Shown: positions 7,722 to 17,566, counted from the first letter of the stretch. The stretch is 64,000 nt of DNA from Opitutia bacterium (GCA_947452315.1 CANGCX010000002.1:24296-88295), one strand, 5' to 3'. Numbers and translations: made by a program. Notes: generated by a model not told the origin, from the sequence alone.

Positions 7722-8912
7722 ATGGTTATTAAACCCAAAGTCCGTGGTTTCGTCTGCGTCACTGCGCACCCCGCCGGTTGTGAAGCACATGTCCAAGAGT
7801 GGATCGCCCACGTCAAAGCCCAACCCGCACTCACAAAAGGCCCGAAGAAGGTCCTCGTGATCGGTTCCTCTACCGGTTACGGTCTGGCCTCACGCGTTAC
7901 TGCGGCCTTCGGTTCAGGCGCCGCGACCCTTGGAGTTTTCTTCGAGCGCCCGTCTGAAGAAGGCCGTCCTGCCACTCCCGGATGGTATAACACCATCGCT
8001 TTCACAAAAGCCGCCCACGCCGCAGGCCACTACGCGAAAAATATCAACGGTGACGCGTTCTCTGCCGACATTAAGCGCCAGGCTCTCGAGTTAATCCGCG
8101 CCGATCTCGGCCAAGTTGATCTCGTAATTTACTCGCTCGCCTCTCCACGCCGCACCCATCCCACGACCGGCCTCGTCCACAAATCAGTCCTCAAACCTGT
8201 CGGCCAATCCTACACCAATAAAACCGTCGATACTGATAAAGGCATCGTTAGCTCGGTCACCATCGAGCCGGCCAACGAAGCTGAGATCGCCGATACCACT
8301 GCTGTCATGGGCGGCGAAGACTGGGAAATGTGGATGCAAGCTCTGTCCGAGGCCAAACTTTTAGCTCCCGGCGCGCAGTCCGTCGCCTATTCATACATTG
8401 GGCCAGAAGTCACCTGGGCGATTTACAAAAATGGCACCATCGGCCTCGCCAAAAACGACCTCGAACGCGCTGCCCGCAGTATCGATGCGCTCCTAAAACT
8501 AAAACACGGCGGCGGACGCGCCTGTATCTCGGTCAACAAAGCGCTCGTCACCCAAGCTAGTTCCGCCATCCCTGTCGTCCCGCTCTACATTTCAATTCTC
8601 TACAAGATCATGAAAGCCCATGGAACACACGAGGGCTGCATCGAGCAAATCGCGCGACTCTTCGCCACCCAACTTTATTCGAGCAACGGCCCCTCCTTCG
8701 ACGAAGCTGGACGTATCCGGATCGACGACTGGGAAATGCGTCCGGAGATCCAATCTGCAGTCAAAGATATCTGGCCTCAGACTACGACCGAAAACCTTGC
8801 TACACTCACCGATATAGCCGGCTATCGCAGCGAATTCATGAAGCTCTTCGGCTTTGGTCTTCCCGGAATTAATTACGAAGCCGAGATCGAGCCGCACGTA
8901 CCAATGCTCTAA
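7722..8912 (+). CDS. fabV: Enoyl-ACP/CoA reductase FabV
   Basis: A 396-residue NADH-dependent reductase for the last step of each fatty-acid elongation cycle (trans-2-enoyl thioester to acyl thioester). It opens MVIKPKVRGFVCVTAHPAGC, the FabV signature start. The Rossmann motif is VLVIGSSTGYGLASR. The family active-site pair Tyr-x8-Lys is Tyr235 and Lys244 in IYKNGTIGLAK, at exactly the positions reported for characterised FabV enzymes. The length of about 400 residues separates it from the shorter FabI. FabV enzymes are typically triclosan-tolerant; this is family knowledge, not tested here. It stands alone, 105 bases after the anti-sigma gene, and ends at a clear terminator. Confidence 0.95.
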   Translation: MVIKPKVRGFVCVTAHPAGCEAHVQEWIAHVKAQPALTKGPKKVLVIGSSTGYGLASRVTAAFGSGAATLGVFFERPSEEGRPATPGWYNTIAFTKAAHAAGHYAKNINGDAFSADIKRQALELIRADLGQVDLVIYSLASPRRTHPTTGLVHKSVLKPVGQSYTNKTVDTDKGIVSSVTIEPANEAEIADTTAVMGGEDWEMWMQALSEAKLLAPGAQSVAYSYIGPEVTWAIYKNGTIGLAKNDLERAARSIDALLKLKHGGGRACISVNKALVTQASSAIPVVPLYISILYKIMKAHGTHEGCIEQIARLFATQLYSSNGPSFDEAGRIRIDDWEMRPEIQSAVKDIWPQTTTENLATLTDIAGYRSEFMKLFGFGLPGINYEAEIEPHVPML

Positions 8913-8930
8913 AACGGGCCCACAACCCTA

Positions 8931-8961
8931 AAAACCGCGAGCCTTTGCCCGCGGTTTTTTT
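8931..8961 (+). terminator. Intrinsic terminator after fabV
   Basis: AAAACCGCG at 8931-8939 pairs with CGCGGTTTT starting at 8950, around a 10-base loop. The right arm runs into seven T residues. This is a classic Rho-independent terminator, 18 bases after the fabV stop. It separates fabV from dtd. Confidence 0.85.
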
Positions 8962-8995
8962 CTGCTCATAAACGCACCTGCCTTCATCTCTTTTT

Positions 8996-9448
8996 ATGCG
9001 CGCCCTCCTTCAACGCGTCTCCACAGCTCACGTCGACATCTCTGGCGAACGAGTCGGTGCCATCAATCGAGGCCTCCTTATATTTCTCGGTATCGCGCCG
9101 CATGACACTGAGGCAGATGCGGTTTGGCTCACCGCTAAAATCAGCACCCTCCGCATCTTCGATGACCCTAATGCTACGATGAACCTCTCCTTACGCGATA
9201 TCGACGGCGAGCTTCTCATCATCAGCCAATTCACACTTTACGCCCGCACAAGAAAAGGCACCCGCCCCTCTTGGGATGGCGCCGCTCGCCCGGAGACCGC
9301 CCTCCCACTTTACGAGACCTTTCTAAGAGTCTCCGCATCTGCCCTTGGTCGCCCCGTTGCCTCCGGTCGCTTTGGCGAGAATATGCAGGTATCTTTAGTG
9401 AACGACGGTCCAGTTACTTTGCTACTCGACTCACATCAACGCGATTAA
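8996..9448 (+). CDS. dtd: D-aminoacyl-tRNA deacylase
   Basis: A 150-residue cytoplasmic proofreading enzyme that removes D-amino acids (and glycine from tRNA-Ala) wrongly attached to tRNA. The start MRALLQRVSTAHVDI is the family N-terminus. The two active-site motifs are SQFTL (in ISQFTLYARTRKGTRPSW) and the cross-subunit Gly-cisPro motif in NDGPVTLLLDS. Length equals the family norm (about 145-150). It lies downstream of the fabV terminator and 18 bases before the S9 peptidase gene, so those two may share a transcript. No Shine-Dalgarno sequence precedes the ATG. Confidence 0.95.
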   Translation: MRALLQRVSTAHVDISGERVGAINRGLLIFLGIAPHDTEADAVWLTAKISTLRIFDDPNATMNLSLRDIDGELLIISQFTLYARTRKGTRPSWDGAARPETALPLYETFLRVSASALGRPVASGRFGENMQVSLVNDGPVTLLLDSHQRD

Positions 9449-9466
9449 CCACATCACTTTTTTAAA

Positions 9467-11674
9467 ATGCGCACGGCGTCGCTTATCTTTATCTTTTTAC
9501 AATCGCTCGGCATGGTCGCTCTTGCTGCCACTTCCTCCGATCCACTCACCTACTTTCGTGACCTTGCCGAGACCCGCAACTTCTCCCTCGGCCGACCTGT
9601 CAGCGCCAAACTCTCCCCCGACGGTAAGTCTGTCATATATCTTCGCGGTGGCCCTAGGGATCCCATTCTTCGGCTCTACGAATACTCTCTTCCAGCTGGC
9701 CCCGAACGCGAACTTCTCACCCCAGCCCAACTCCTAGGAACTAGCCCTGAAACGCTCACCACCGAGGAAAAAGCCCGCCGTGAACGAGCCCGCATCAGCA
9801 CACGCGGCTTCACCAAGTTTGATCTCTCCAAGGACGGCACACGCCTACTTGTAACTCTTTCTGGTCAGCTCTACGTCGTAAATCGAGCCGATCTCAAGGT
9901 CACCATCCTCCCTGGAAAAAACTGGATTGATCCACGCTTTTCGCCTGACGGAACTGCCATCGCCGCCGTCTCCGCTGGCGAACTCCACATCATCGAACTC
10001 AACGGTGCGACTCTGACCGCCCGCGCCCTCACCAGTGGAGCAAACGCTACCCTTACCCACGGAACAGCCGAATTTGTCGCCCAAGAAGAGATGGCCCGCA
10101 GTGAAGGTTTCTGGTGGTCACCAGATTCTCGTTCCATTGCCTACCAACAGACGGATGAGTCCGCCGTCGAGATCCGGCACATCGCAGATCCGCTCCACCC
10201 CGAGGCCACCCCGACCAAATTCGCTTACCCCGCCGCGGGCACGACCAATGCAACCGTGCGGCTCGGTGTCATTGCGCGCAACGGGGGATCCACCCGTTGG
10301 GTCCAATGGGATTCCAACAAATACCCTTACCTCACGCGCGTCCTCTGGCGCGATGACGAGGCACCGCTCATCTTGTATGTCATGGACCGCGCTCAACAAA
10401 CGGGGCTCCTCCTACGGGCCGATCCTGCCACCGGCAGCACCGCCGAACTCCTCCGCGAAACCGACCCAGCTTGGGTCAATCTTGACGAACGCGGCGGCTT
10501 TCCGCGCTGGCTACCAGGAGCCAAGGAATTTCTTTGGTCCTCCGAGAGCCGAGGCATTTGGCAGATCGAGCTTCGCTCGGCCAGCGGTAGTTTGATTCGA
10601 TCCATCACTCCAGCCGATTTCATTTATAAAGGTTTCGCCAAATTCGACTCTCTCCGAGGCGACCTGTACCTCTTGGGCAGCAAAGACCCACGCGAAACAC
10701 AAATCTGGCGCTTCTCTCTCCCTAGCGGTCTCAGCTCTGCTCTCACCTCAGATCAAGGGCAGCACTCCGCCATCTTTTCTGAAAATGCCAGTGCCTTCAT
10801 ACACAGTTACGATCTCTTCAACGGCACCTCGGGCACTGAAGTACTCACTCCCAATGGAGACCTCATCGCTACTCTGCCAAGTCACGCCGAAAAATTGCCC
10901 ACCATTCCCCGCGTCGAGCTGACACACACCGCCTCCGAACCGTCATTTTTCGCGGCCGTTGTCCGTCCTCGCGATTTCGATCCCAAGAAAAAATATCCTG
11001 TCATTCTTTACGCCTACGCCGGCCCACATACGACCGTAGTCACAGCATCCGCGCGCGCTTATCTCAACGATCAATGGATGGCTGACCAAGGCTACATTGT
11101 GGCGCGTCTCGACGGCCGAGGAACCCCATTTCGTGGTCGCGATTGGGAACGCGCTATCCGCGGCAACTTAATCGATCTAGCACTCGCCGATCAAATAGCC
11201 GGACTACGCGCTTTAGGCACACAATATCCTGAGATGGATCTCACCCGCGTCGGCGTGACCGGCTGGTCTTTCGGAGGCTATTTTGCGGCCATGGCGACCC
11301 TTCGCCGACCAGATATTTTTAGCTGCGGTATCGCCGGTGCACCCGTGATTACCTGGGAAAATTACGATACATTTTACACTGAACGCTATCTCGGGCTCCC
11401 TCAGACCGCTCCCGAGGCTTATAAAGTAAGTAGCGTCCTAAGCTACGCAGCCAAACTTGAGCGGCCGCTTCTCCTCATTCATGGCCTCACCGATGACAAC
11501 GTGTACGCCCAACATACCCTTCAGCTTTGCGATGCTTTGTTCATGGCCGGAAAAACGTATGAATTCCTGCCCATGCTCGGCACGCACATGGCGGGTAGCA
11601 GCGACCCTATGGTCAAACTCCGTCAGCAACAACGCATGATGGATTTTTTCTCCCGCTACCTTAGCTCCCGATAA
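9467..11674 (+). CDS. Exported dipeptidyl-peptidase IV-like serine peptidase (S9B)
   Basis: A 735-residue enzyme with a signal peptide (MRTASLIFIFLQSLGMVALA). The N-terminal beta-propeller (about 90-480) contains the double-glutamate motif QEEMARSEGFWW, which in DPP-IV binds the free N-terminus of the substrate. The alpha/beta hydrolase domain (about 500-735) has the nucleophile Ser601 in GWSFGG, aspartate 676 or 677 in GLTDDNV, and His707 in GTHMAG, so the triad is complete. It should cleave dipeptides, often X-Pro, from peptides in the periplasm. The end is followed at once by a terminator hairpin, and the gene converges on the pectate-lyase-like gene. Confidence 0.93.
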   Translation: MRTASLIFIFLQSLGMVALAATSSDPLTYFRDLAETRNFSLGRPVSAKLSPDGKSVIYLRGGPRDPILRLYEYSLPAGPERELLTPAQLLGTSPETLTTEEKARRERARISTRGFTKFDLSKDGTRLLVTLSGQLYVVNRADLKVTILPGKNWIDPRFSPDGTAIAAVSAGELHIIELNGATLTARALTSGANATLTHGTAEFVAQEEMARSEGFWWSPDSRSIAYQQTDESAVEIRHIADPLHPEATPTKFAYPAAGTTNATVRLGVIARNGGSTRWVQWDSNKYPYLTRVLWRDDEAPLILYVMDRAQQTGLLLRADPATGSTAELLRETDPAWVNLDERGGFPRWLPGAKEFLWSSESRGIWQIELRSASGSLIRSITPADFIYKGFAKFDSLRGDLYLLGSKDPRETQIWRFSLPSGLSSALTSDQGQHSAIFSENASAFIHSYDLFNGTSGTEVLTPNGDLIATLPSHAEKLPTIPRVELTHTASEPSFFAAVVRPRDFDPKKKYPVILYAYAGPHTTVVTASARAYLNDQWMADQGYIVARLDGRGTPFRGRDWERAIRGNLIDLALADQIAGLRALGTQYPEMDLTRVGVTGWSFGGYFAAMATLRRPDIFSCGIAGAPVITWENYDTFYTERYLGLPQTAPEAYKVSSVLSYAAKLERPLLLIHGLTDDNVYAQHTLQLCDALFMAGKTYEFLPMLGTHMAGSSDPMVKLRQQQRMMDFFSRYLSSR

Positions 11675-11677
11675 TTC

Positions 11678-11700
11678 ATCAGGCGCGGCAGTCTGATTTT
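11678..11700 (+). terminator. Hairpin terminator after the DPP-IV-like gene
   Basis: ATCAGGC (11678-11684) pairs with GTCTGAT (11691-11697), with one G-T wobble, around loop GCGGCA, followed by TTT. It starts four bases after the stop codon at 11672-11674. The short T-run makes it only moderately strong. It also reaches the stop codon of the opposing gene at 11699, so it probably serves the plus strand only. Confidence 0.5.
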
Positions 11701-13435
11701 AAGGGTGTTCCGCGGCAGAAGCCGTAATCAGCGGATCGTGGTTATTTTTCAAATCACTCCAATCAATCTTGGGACCACGAGGATTCAGGCCGTAGATAAA
11801 TTTTTCTATATTGGTATACCCATCGCCATTCAGGTCGCCCATAGCATCTGCGGCATTTTTTGGATCCAGCCCGTTTTTAATTTCCCAGTCATCAGGCATG
11901 CCATCGCCATCAGCGTCAGCGTATGGTTCACCCGAATAAATCGGATAACCACCTACTTCATCGGGATTGGTAATAAATCCCCGCGGGACCAGCTCGGCCA
12001 TTTCATCGATCCATTTCTGCGCATAACCCACCTGAGCTGCTTTGACTTTTGAGCTTGGTGCTATCGTGGCCGGTGTAACCACACCCGAGCGCACCATCGA
12101 CACTACTCGCGAGTCCACGGCGTCTCTTTTGGGCAGGGTCGCACCAGCACGATTTAAGACGATAACGTAAGACTCTCCTGCGGAAACTACCTCCAGTGGA
12201 GCGTGTGCAAAGGGCTGGTCTACACGGATTGCTGGCAAGACCGCTGCCACCGAGGTTTTTACCGGCGAAGGTTGCACCCCGCCATCCCAGTTATTCTGAG
12301 TCACGCGCAAATTTCCTTCAGTCACGTTGCCAGCAACATAGGCCTTACCGAAATTATTAATGACCGTTTTACTACGCTCGGATTCTGGCTTTAAAATGCG
12401 ATACGCGACCTCCGTATTGGGTGTGCCTGGCCCCGGCTTGAAAGTGTTATTATAAATATTAAAAAAACTACGGTGATCACCACCGTCGATAGTGCGATGT
12501 CGGTAGTTGAAGAGCACATTATTAACGAAAGTGAAATCACCGTACATGCCCACGCTGGGATTACGTCCGGTATTACAGGACCAAAGGTTGTGATGAAATG
12601 TGCTATTTAACCCACCAATCGTGCTACCAAAAGCATGGTGATAAATGTTGAGGGACTCGGAAAAAATCGAGTACTGGATGGTAACATTGACCGTAGGCAA
12701 CTTAAGCTCCTTGCCGCCTTCAGGAGGCTGATACATGTGGCGATACATCGACATGTTTTCGTCGAGGCCCCAGGACGCCGAAACATGGTCGATGATTAGG
12801 TTACCAACGGGGTTTCCACCAAAAGAATCGTTTCGGTCTGCCGCATCCGTGGCACCACGACGGAATCGCATGTGGCGCACGATGATGTCGTGCGTTTCGA
12901 GTTCTACGGTGTTACCCGCGATACAAACACCGTCGCCAGGCGCGGTGTTGCCGGCGATGGTGATGTAGGGAGCCCTCACACGAATTCGGTCTGTGAGTCT
13001 AATTATACCCGCAACATTGAAAACGACGATACGCGGACCAGCGGATTCACAGGCTGCACGAAAACTGCCAGGGCCACGATCATTGAGATTAGTCACAACA
13101 ATTACTCGCCCACCTCGTCCACCAAACGCGTACATGCCACCACCCCAGGCTCCAGGAAATGCCGGAATTTTGGCTTGTGGCAGATCACCAGGAGCTGACG
13201 CACCGGGTAGATACGGTTTTCCTTTAACCACCCAATTTTTAATCTCAGGTAATATCTCAGCAAATAATTCGTCAGAAAGACGATCTGCAGCTGCCATGCG
13301 TTGATTAGCCACAGCTTGAACTGACGCTGGAATGCGCGGGTAACCTTGCCCGAAACAGCAGGCAGCACTTATCAGACACAAAACGATGCAAGGAAACACG
13401 CGAGATGAGTTCATGTTAGCGGCGAAATTATGCAT
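11699..13435 (-). CDS. Exported pectate-lyase-like beta-helix protein with calcium-binding tail
   Basis: A 578-residue secreted protein. The ATG at 13435 overlaps the stop of the upstream DUF3826 gene (TAATG); an ATG at 13414 also gives a good signal peptide (SSRVFPCIVLCLISAACCFG). The central part, about 90-430, is a right-handed beta-helix of the PL1 type: FPGAWGGGMYAFGGRGG, NLNDRGPGSFRAACE, GIIRLTDRIRVRAPYITIAG, IIVRHMRFRRG and IIDHVSASWGLDE. PL1 enzymes cut polygalacturonan by calcium-dependent beta-elimination; HMRFRRG is near where the catalytic arginine would lie. The end (about 505-560) has EF-hand-like loops DADGDGMPDDWE and GDLNGDGYTNIEKF, resembling dockerin or thrombospondin type 3 repeats. 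Substrate is inferred from family and from the neighbouring locus. Confidence 0.85.
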   Translation of the reverse strand: MHNFAANMNSSRVFPCIVLCLISAACCFGQGYPRIPASVQAVANQRMAAADRLSDELFAEILPEIKNWVVKGKPYLPGASAPGDLPQAKIPAFPGAWGGGMYAFGGRGGRVIVVTNLNDRGPGSFRAACESAGPRIVVFNVAGIIRLTDRIRVRAPYITIAGNTAPGDGVCIAGNTVELETHDIIVRHMRFRRGATDAADRNDSFGGNPVGNLIIDHVSASWGLDENMSMYRHMYQPPEGGKELKLPTVNVTIQYSIFSESLNIYHHAFGSTIGGLNSTFHHNLWSCNTGRNPSVGMYGDFTFVNNVLFNYRHRTIDGGDHRSFFNIYNNTFKPGPGTPNTEVAYRILKPESERSKTVINNFGKAYVAGNVTEGNLRVTQNNWDGGVQPSPVKTSVAAVLPAIRVDQPFAHAPLEVVSAGESYVIVLNRAGATLPKRDAVDSRVVSMVRSGVVTPATIAPSSKVKAAQVGYAQKWIDEMAELVPRGFITNPDEVGGYPIYSGEPYADADGDGMPDDWEIKNGLDPKNAADAMGDLNGDGYTNIEKFIYGLNPRGPKIDWSDLKNNHDPLITASAAEHP

Positions 13436-14082
13436 TAGCGCGGAGTGATGAGATTTTTTTCAGCCTGCTTCATATTATACCCCTCGGCCGAGAGATAATT
13501 ATTAATCTTCCCTTTATATTTTCCAAACCAGTCATGCTTTTCTTTGGCGGTACCCGCATCCATAGCCTGCTCGCGAGCTTCAGTGAGCAAAGCCAATATT
13601 TTAGTTTTTTGCTCTGACGTGAGCTGCGGTAACATCTGTTGGTAAACGCGAAACGTAAGTGGAAGCACACCGTAAGTATGCCCATCTTTGACGAGATCAA
13701 TTTGCTCCAACGTGAGTTCCACTGCTAAACTCCTGAGGTAATCGCGGTGCAAGCTGGCGATTTTGGCCTCATATGACGCTTTGTTCTCGGACAAAGTTGA
13801 GGCAACGACAGCCTTATCCGAATGTGCTTTAGTGGCAGCCACACCGGCATCCCGCCAACCCTGCAATTCATGCAGTTCAACGTAGTGCCCAGCTATCAAA
13901 GCACGCACACGAGCTAATTGCGCTGGGTCAGTCAATGCGAGCGAAGCACTGATTTTTAAAGCACGTTGTTCCGCCGTCGCCTTGTAGGCATCAGATTGTG
14001 ATTCAGCAGCGTTAATCGTAGATGCTACGACCAAGAAACAAAGGCAAATACCTAGGAGTTTTTTAGAAAATAAAGACGTCAT
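13435..14082 (-). CDS. Exported DUF3826 protein
   Basis: A 215-residue protein starting MTSLFSKKLLGICLCFLV and cut near STINAAES; I prefer this ATG at 14082 to in-frame ones upstream to 14142. The mature part is almost all helical, with conserved-looking ALTDPAQLARVRALIAGHY, ELHELQGWRDAG and HRDYLRSLAVELTLEQIDLV. This matches my memory of DUF3826, a family of unknown function that is common beside pectate lyases and TonB systems in Bacteroidetes and Verrucomicrobia. Its stop codon shares one base with the start of the pectate-lyase-like gene, so the two are translationally coupled. This argues for a joint role in pectin handling. No catalytic motif is evident. Confidence 0.8.
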   Translation of the reverse strand: MTSLFSKKLLGICLCFLVVASTINAAESQSDAYKATAEQRALKISASLALTDPAQLARVRALIAGHYVELHELQGWRDAGVAATKAHSDKAVVASTLSENKASYEAKIASLHRDYLRSLAVELTLEQIDLVKDGHTYGVLPLTFRVYQQMLPQLTSEQKTKILALLTEAREQAMDAGTAKEKHDWFGKYKGKINNYLSAEGYNMKQAEKNLITPR

Positions 14083-14179
14083 CGAATACGCAGAGGTAAA
14101 CTCCATAAGCTGAAATGTTAGCCACCCGACAAAAATACCCAATTGGTAAATTCACGCAATTACACCCGGAATAGTCAGA

Positions 14180-14212
14180 TCACCCGCCAGACCAAATCGT
14201 CTGGGTGGGTGA
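14180..14212 (-). terminator. Strong hairpin downstream of the TonB receptor gene
   Basis: On the minus strand TCACCC-AC-CCAGAC pairs with GTCTGG-C-GGGTGA around the loop GATTTG, giving 6 plus 6 base pairs split by a small internal loop. It sits 16 bases after the receptor stop codon. There is no clean T-run, so it may be a Rho-assisted terminator or an mRNA 3'-end stabiliser. That would lower expression of the DUF3826 gene relative to the receptor. Confidence 0.5.
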
Positions 14213-14227
14213 TAAACCAAAGAGGAC

Positions 14228-17200
14228 TTAGAAAATACCTTTGATACCGAAGGTGACCTGTACGCCAAATTGGCGCAGGTCGTCCCAGTGAGCGTAAGCG
14301 GGATACAGGCCAGTGGGATCAAATCGTTCAGATCGACTGCCATTGTTAAGCACATCACGCCCGCTCACAAAGAAGCCGTAGCGCCGGGAGAATTGCCAAT
14401 TGAATGTAGCGTCCAATTTAGTGAGTGATGGCGTATAATTGCCCAGAGCATAGACCACGCTATTATAGGTCACGTTGGTTGTGCTATTTAGTTTAAGATC
14501 AGTCCAAGTACCTTTGAGCAACAAGCTGACGCGGCCAGTAGCAAACTGAAGTCCAGCAGATGCGGTGCGACTGGCTGCCGGCACTGCCGTCAATCGCGTG
14601 GTGTTAGCCTGGCTGCGATGCTTCTCTGAGTACGTAGTGAAAACATTGAATCGCTTGCCCCATGTCCCAAGGAACGGAATGAAACGAAGATCCTGAGCGA
14701 TGTCGGCTTCGTAACCATATTCTTTGCCCGTTCCGATACCGTTCTCCGAGGTCGTCAGCGTCCAATCTTGATAGTCGACCGGGTTTAACCCCAATGAGGC
14801 GAGAATCTCCGCGAATTGAGGATCCGCATTATTGGTAACAATGTTCTCTTGGAAATTTTTAATGCGCTTCGTGAAATAAGATACACCGATTTTACCGCCA
14901 TTTTTGGTGTAATAATAGATGGCAGTATCCCAGTTATCAGAAATTTTTGGCTTCAAGTTGGGATTGGCGACCGTGATGTTACCAGCGGGCACTGATCCGG
15001 CAGCTGTGTTTTCATTAACGACATAAGAACCATTACCGGAGAGCAAACCGCTCGTGCCGTCCTCAAGGCTAATCTGCCCAAATGTCTTCGAATAAGCCAG
15101 TTTGAACACCAGGTTTTCAGTAACGTTGAAGGAGGTATTAATACTTTCAGAGGGACGCCCACTACTCTTGGCGCGCACTTCCTGCAGAGGCTTCAATTGC
15201 AAACGCTTACCCTCGAGTGTAGTGAGCAAAACAACGTGATCCGGGTAAGACACCTTCGCTGCATTCAGCGCTGAACGCAGCGCGGTTCCCGCCGCAGTTT
15301 GCGCGAAAACATCGCTAGTGGCAGAGTCGATTTGCACACCGTTAGGATGAGCTACATCGCGATAAAGCTCGCCGCTCGAGAGCTTGAGAAAATTCCATTT
15401 ACTGTCGGTCAAGGGCCCTCGTCCGGTACGCCGAGATTCTTCTTTGCGAACACCCGCCACAAAGGTCAACCGACCACGAAACGCATGTCCTTCAATCAAG
15501 GCATAGCCCGCGTCTTTAATATCGGTTATTTTCTTATTCTGATTCACATAACTGGTGTAGTTATTGACCTGATCGCTATCGCTGCTGTCGCTAAAAAGCG
15601 AAGGATTCGAGGCGTAGATCTGATAAAGGCGATACGTACTCGCCCATTGCTGAGCAGGAAAACCGTAACCAGGTTCATAACCGGTATAAACGGTATCCAG
15701 ATAATCCGTCGTGCTCAGAGCCGGGCCGACATAGGTCTGACGATAACCGGTCCCAACACCCCATTTTTTCTGCACGCTAATCGAGTGTTGTCCGCCGACT
15801 TTGGCCGCTAAATCTAACCGACCATCAAAAAAGGATCCAATATCACGACGGATATCGAGCTTGTAGCTGAACTCGTCATTTAGTGATTCCGCTTTGCCGG
15901 AGCGCGCCTGCACGGTCGGCGGGACCCAGTTGCCTAGCTTGGTCCAATCAAAGTTGTTTCCATTGCGATCTAAGACAGTGATTTTACCCGCGACACCATC
16001 GGAGATTTTATCAAACGACATTTTACCAACAGTTGAGCTCACATCGACGGTCGAAAAATGACCGTGTTCCAAATCTTTGTAGGAACCACGCGAACTGGAT
16101 GCACTAGCCAAACCCTTAATATCCCAATGATCTTTGCGGAAAACGGCGCTCAGATAACCCGTGTGTGAGTTGCCGATTTTATCGCGCGAATCGATATTCA
16201 TATCGAGCGTGCTATTGGGCGTGAAAACAGCGCCATTTTGCGACTGAGCCGCCAAAACATATGGATAACTGACCGTGCTGGTAGCATCCCAACTTTGAGG
16301 GCGTTGAATGCGAAACTGCAATCTACGCGCCGCATCTGCGGAGTTGTAGAGCGAGCCGGTATAATTTGCGGCCAACGTTAGGCTGGGAATTGGACGCCAA
16401 TCTACTTTCATCGCAGCCGAAAGACGGTCTGAGAAACGCGGCGCATCCGTAACTGAGATGCGTGTCATGTAAGGATTAACTAAGCTAGCCACTCCCTGCG
16501 CATTGGTGAGAATCACGCTTTGTGCTCCACCTAACGGTCTCAGATCTACACCCGTAACCGAGGCCGTAGCAAACTCGGGACGATAACGGCGACTTTCATT
16601 AAATTGATTCGATGAGGCTACCGTAAATGTTACGCCTAAGGTCTTATTTACTGGTAAAGCGTAAGTGAAATCGAAGCCAGGCTGAGTAGCCCATTCTTTT
16701 TTATTACGAGGACCGCCGACTTTTTTAAACAACTGAGGGTCGTCCGTATTCATACTGCCATAAACACGCCAATTGAAACTTGGCCGTGAGTACTCAAAAG
16801 CCGACTTTGAGATAAGATTAATTGAACCACCCACTGAATTAGCAGGCATATCCGGCGTCGGGACCTTCACTAATTCCACGCGCGAGGCATTGTTAATCGA
16901 GAGTTGGTCCAATCCAATAGCCCGACTCAAGCTGGCCGGTGAAGCACTAGATACCGGCACGCCATCGATATATATCGCCGTGTCTTCAGCACCAAAACCA
17001 CGCACCGATATACCGGTTGCATCTGCATCCGAAGTATAGGTGCCCCCGTAATTGATTTCTACGCCGGGTAAAAATTTAATAAATTCACCAATATTGCCCT
17101 CAGGAATATCCCCGAACGCATCCGCTGAAACGACGTTCTTAATGTTAACCGAGGTGCGCTCTTCTTGAATCGCCAATTGCTGAGCATTTTTGAATCGCTC

Positions 17201-17566
17201 GCTCTCAACCACGAACGGGTTGAGCCGCACGCTGGCACCACCAAAGACCACATCCTGCGTAATAGTTTTTCCAGATTCAACTTTGACGGTTAAAATTTCC
17301 GGAGCCTGTCCGGTAAATGTAGCACGCAATTGAGCGGATCCTGCCGGAACATCTTGTAGCGTATATTCACCAAAATCGTTGGTGTAGGCCGACAGTCCGG
17401 TCCCTTCAACCGCCACTTTGGCTTTACTGAGGTAAGAACCATTCGCTGCATTCGATACTCGACCCTCAATCGTACCCGTTAGCTTGATTTGCGCGCTCCC
17501 AGTTAGGGGTAACGACAAAAAAACCACCCATAGCATTATCGGGAGACTGTTGATTAATTTACGCAT
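14228..17566 (-). CDS. TonB-dependent outer-membrane receptor with carboxypeptidase-like N-domain
   Basis: A 1112-residue outer-membrane importer. I chose the ATG at 17566 because it starts a clean signal peptide (MRKLINSLPIMLWVVFLSLP, ending GSAQ); in-frame ATGs reach back to 17665. Residues about 30-110 are a CarboxypepD_reg-like beta-sandwich (GTIEGRVSNAANGSYLSKAK). The plug follows at about 125-260 with GVSVRGFG-type text (ISVRGFGAEDTAIYIDGVPV) and VGGSINLISKS. The remainder is the 22-strand barrel, with the last strand ending in an aromatic residue (VTFGIKGIF). No SusD gene is adjacent, which separates it from Bacteroidetes-type SusCD pairs. Context suggests uptake of pectic oligosaccharides, but the substrate is not shown. 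Confidence 0.92.
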   Translation of the reverse strand: MRKLINSLPIMLWVVFLSLPLTGSAQIKLTGTIEGRVSNAANGSYLSKAKVAVEGTGLSAYTNDFGEYTLQDVPAGSAQLRATFTGQAPEILTVKVESGKTITQDVVFGGASVRLNPFVVESERFKNAQQLAIQEERTSVNIKNVVSADAFGDIPEGNIGEFIKFLPGVEINYGGTYTSDADATGISVRGFGAEDTAIYIDGVPVSSASPASLSRAIGLDQLSINNASRVELVKVPTPDMPANSVGGSINLISKSAFEYSRPSFNWRVYGSMNTDDPQLFKKVGGPRNKKEWATQPGFDFTYALPVNKTLGVTFTVASSNQFNESRRYRPEFATASVTGVDLRPLGGAQSVILTNAQGVASLVNPYMTRISVTDAPRFSDRLSAAMKVDWRPIPSLTLAANYTGSLYNSADAARRLQFRIQRPQSWDATSTVSYPYVLAAQSQNGAVFTPNSTLDMNIDSRDKIGNSHTGYLSAVFRKDHWDIKGLASASSSRGSYKDLEHGHFSTVDVSSTVGKMSFDKISDGVAGKITVLDRNGNNFDWTKLGNWVPPTVQARSGKAESLNDEFSYKLDIRRDIGSFFDGRLDLAAKVGGQHSISVQKKWGVGTGYRQTYVGPALSTTDYLDTVYTGYEPGYGFPAQQWASTYRLYQIYASNPSLFSDSSDSDQVNNYTSYVNQNKKITDIKDAGYALIEGHAFRGRLTFVAGVRKEESRRTGRGPLTDSKWNFLKLSSGELYRDVAHPNGVQIDSATSDVFAQTAAGTALRSALNAAKVSYPDHVVLLTTLEGKRLQLKPLQEVRAKSSGRPSESINTSFNVTENLVFKLAYSKTFGQISLEDGTSGLLSGNGSYVVNENTAAGSVPAGNITVANPNLKPKISDNWDTAIYYYTKNGGKIGVSYFTKRIKNFQENIVTNNADPQFAEILASLGLNPVDYQDWTLTTSENGIGTGKEYGYEADIAQDLRFIPFLGTWGKRFNVFTTYSEKHRSQANTTRLTAVPAASRTASAGLQFATGRVSLLLKGTWTDLKLNSTTNVTYNSVVYALGNYTPSLTKLDATFNWQFSRRYGFFVSGRDVLNNGSRSERFDPTGLYPAYAHWDDLRQFGVQVTFGIKGIF

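Noticed and set aside
10035..10595. A 186-codon open frame in another phase inside the DPP-IV-like gene.
   Set aside because: Proline- and arginine-rich text typical of a GC-rich shadow frame; no neighbour or signal.
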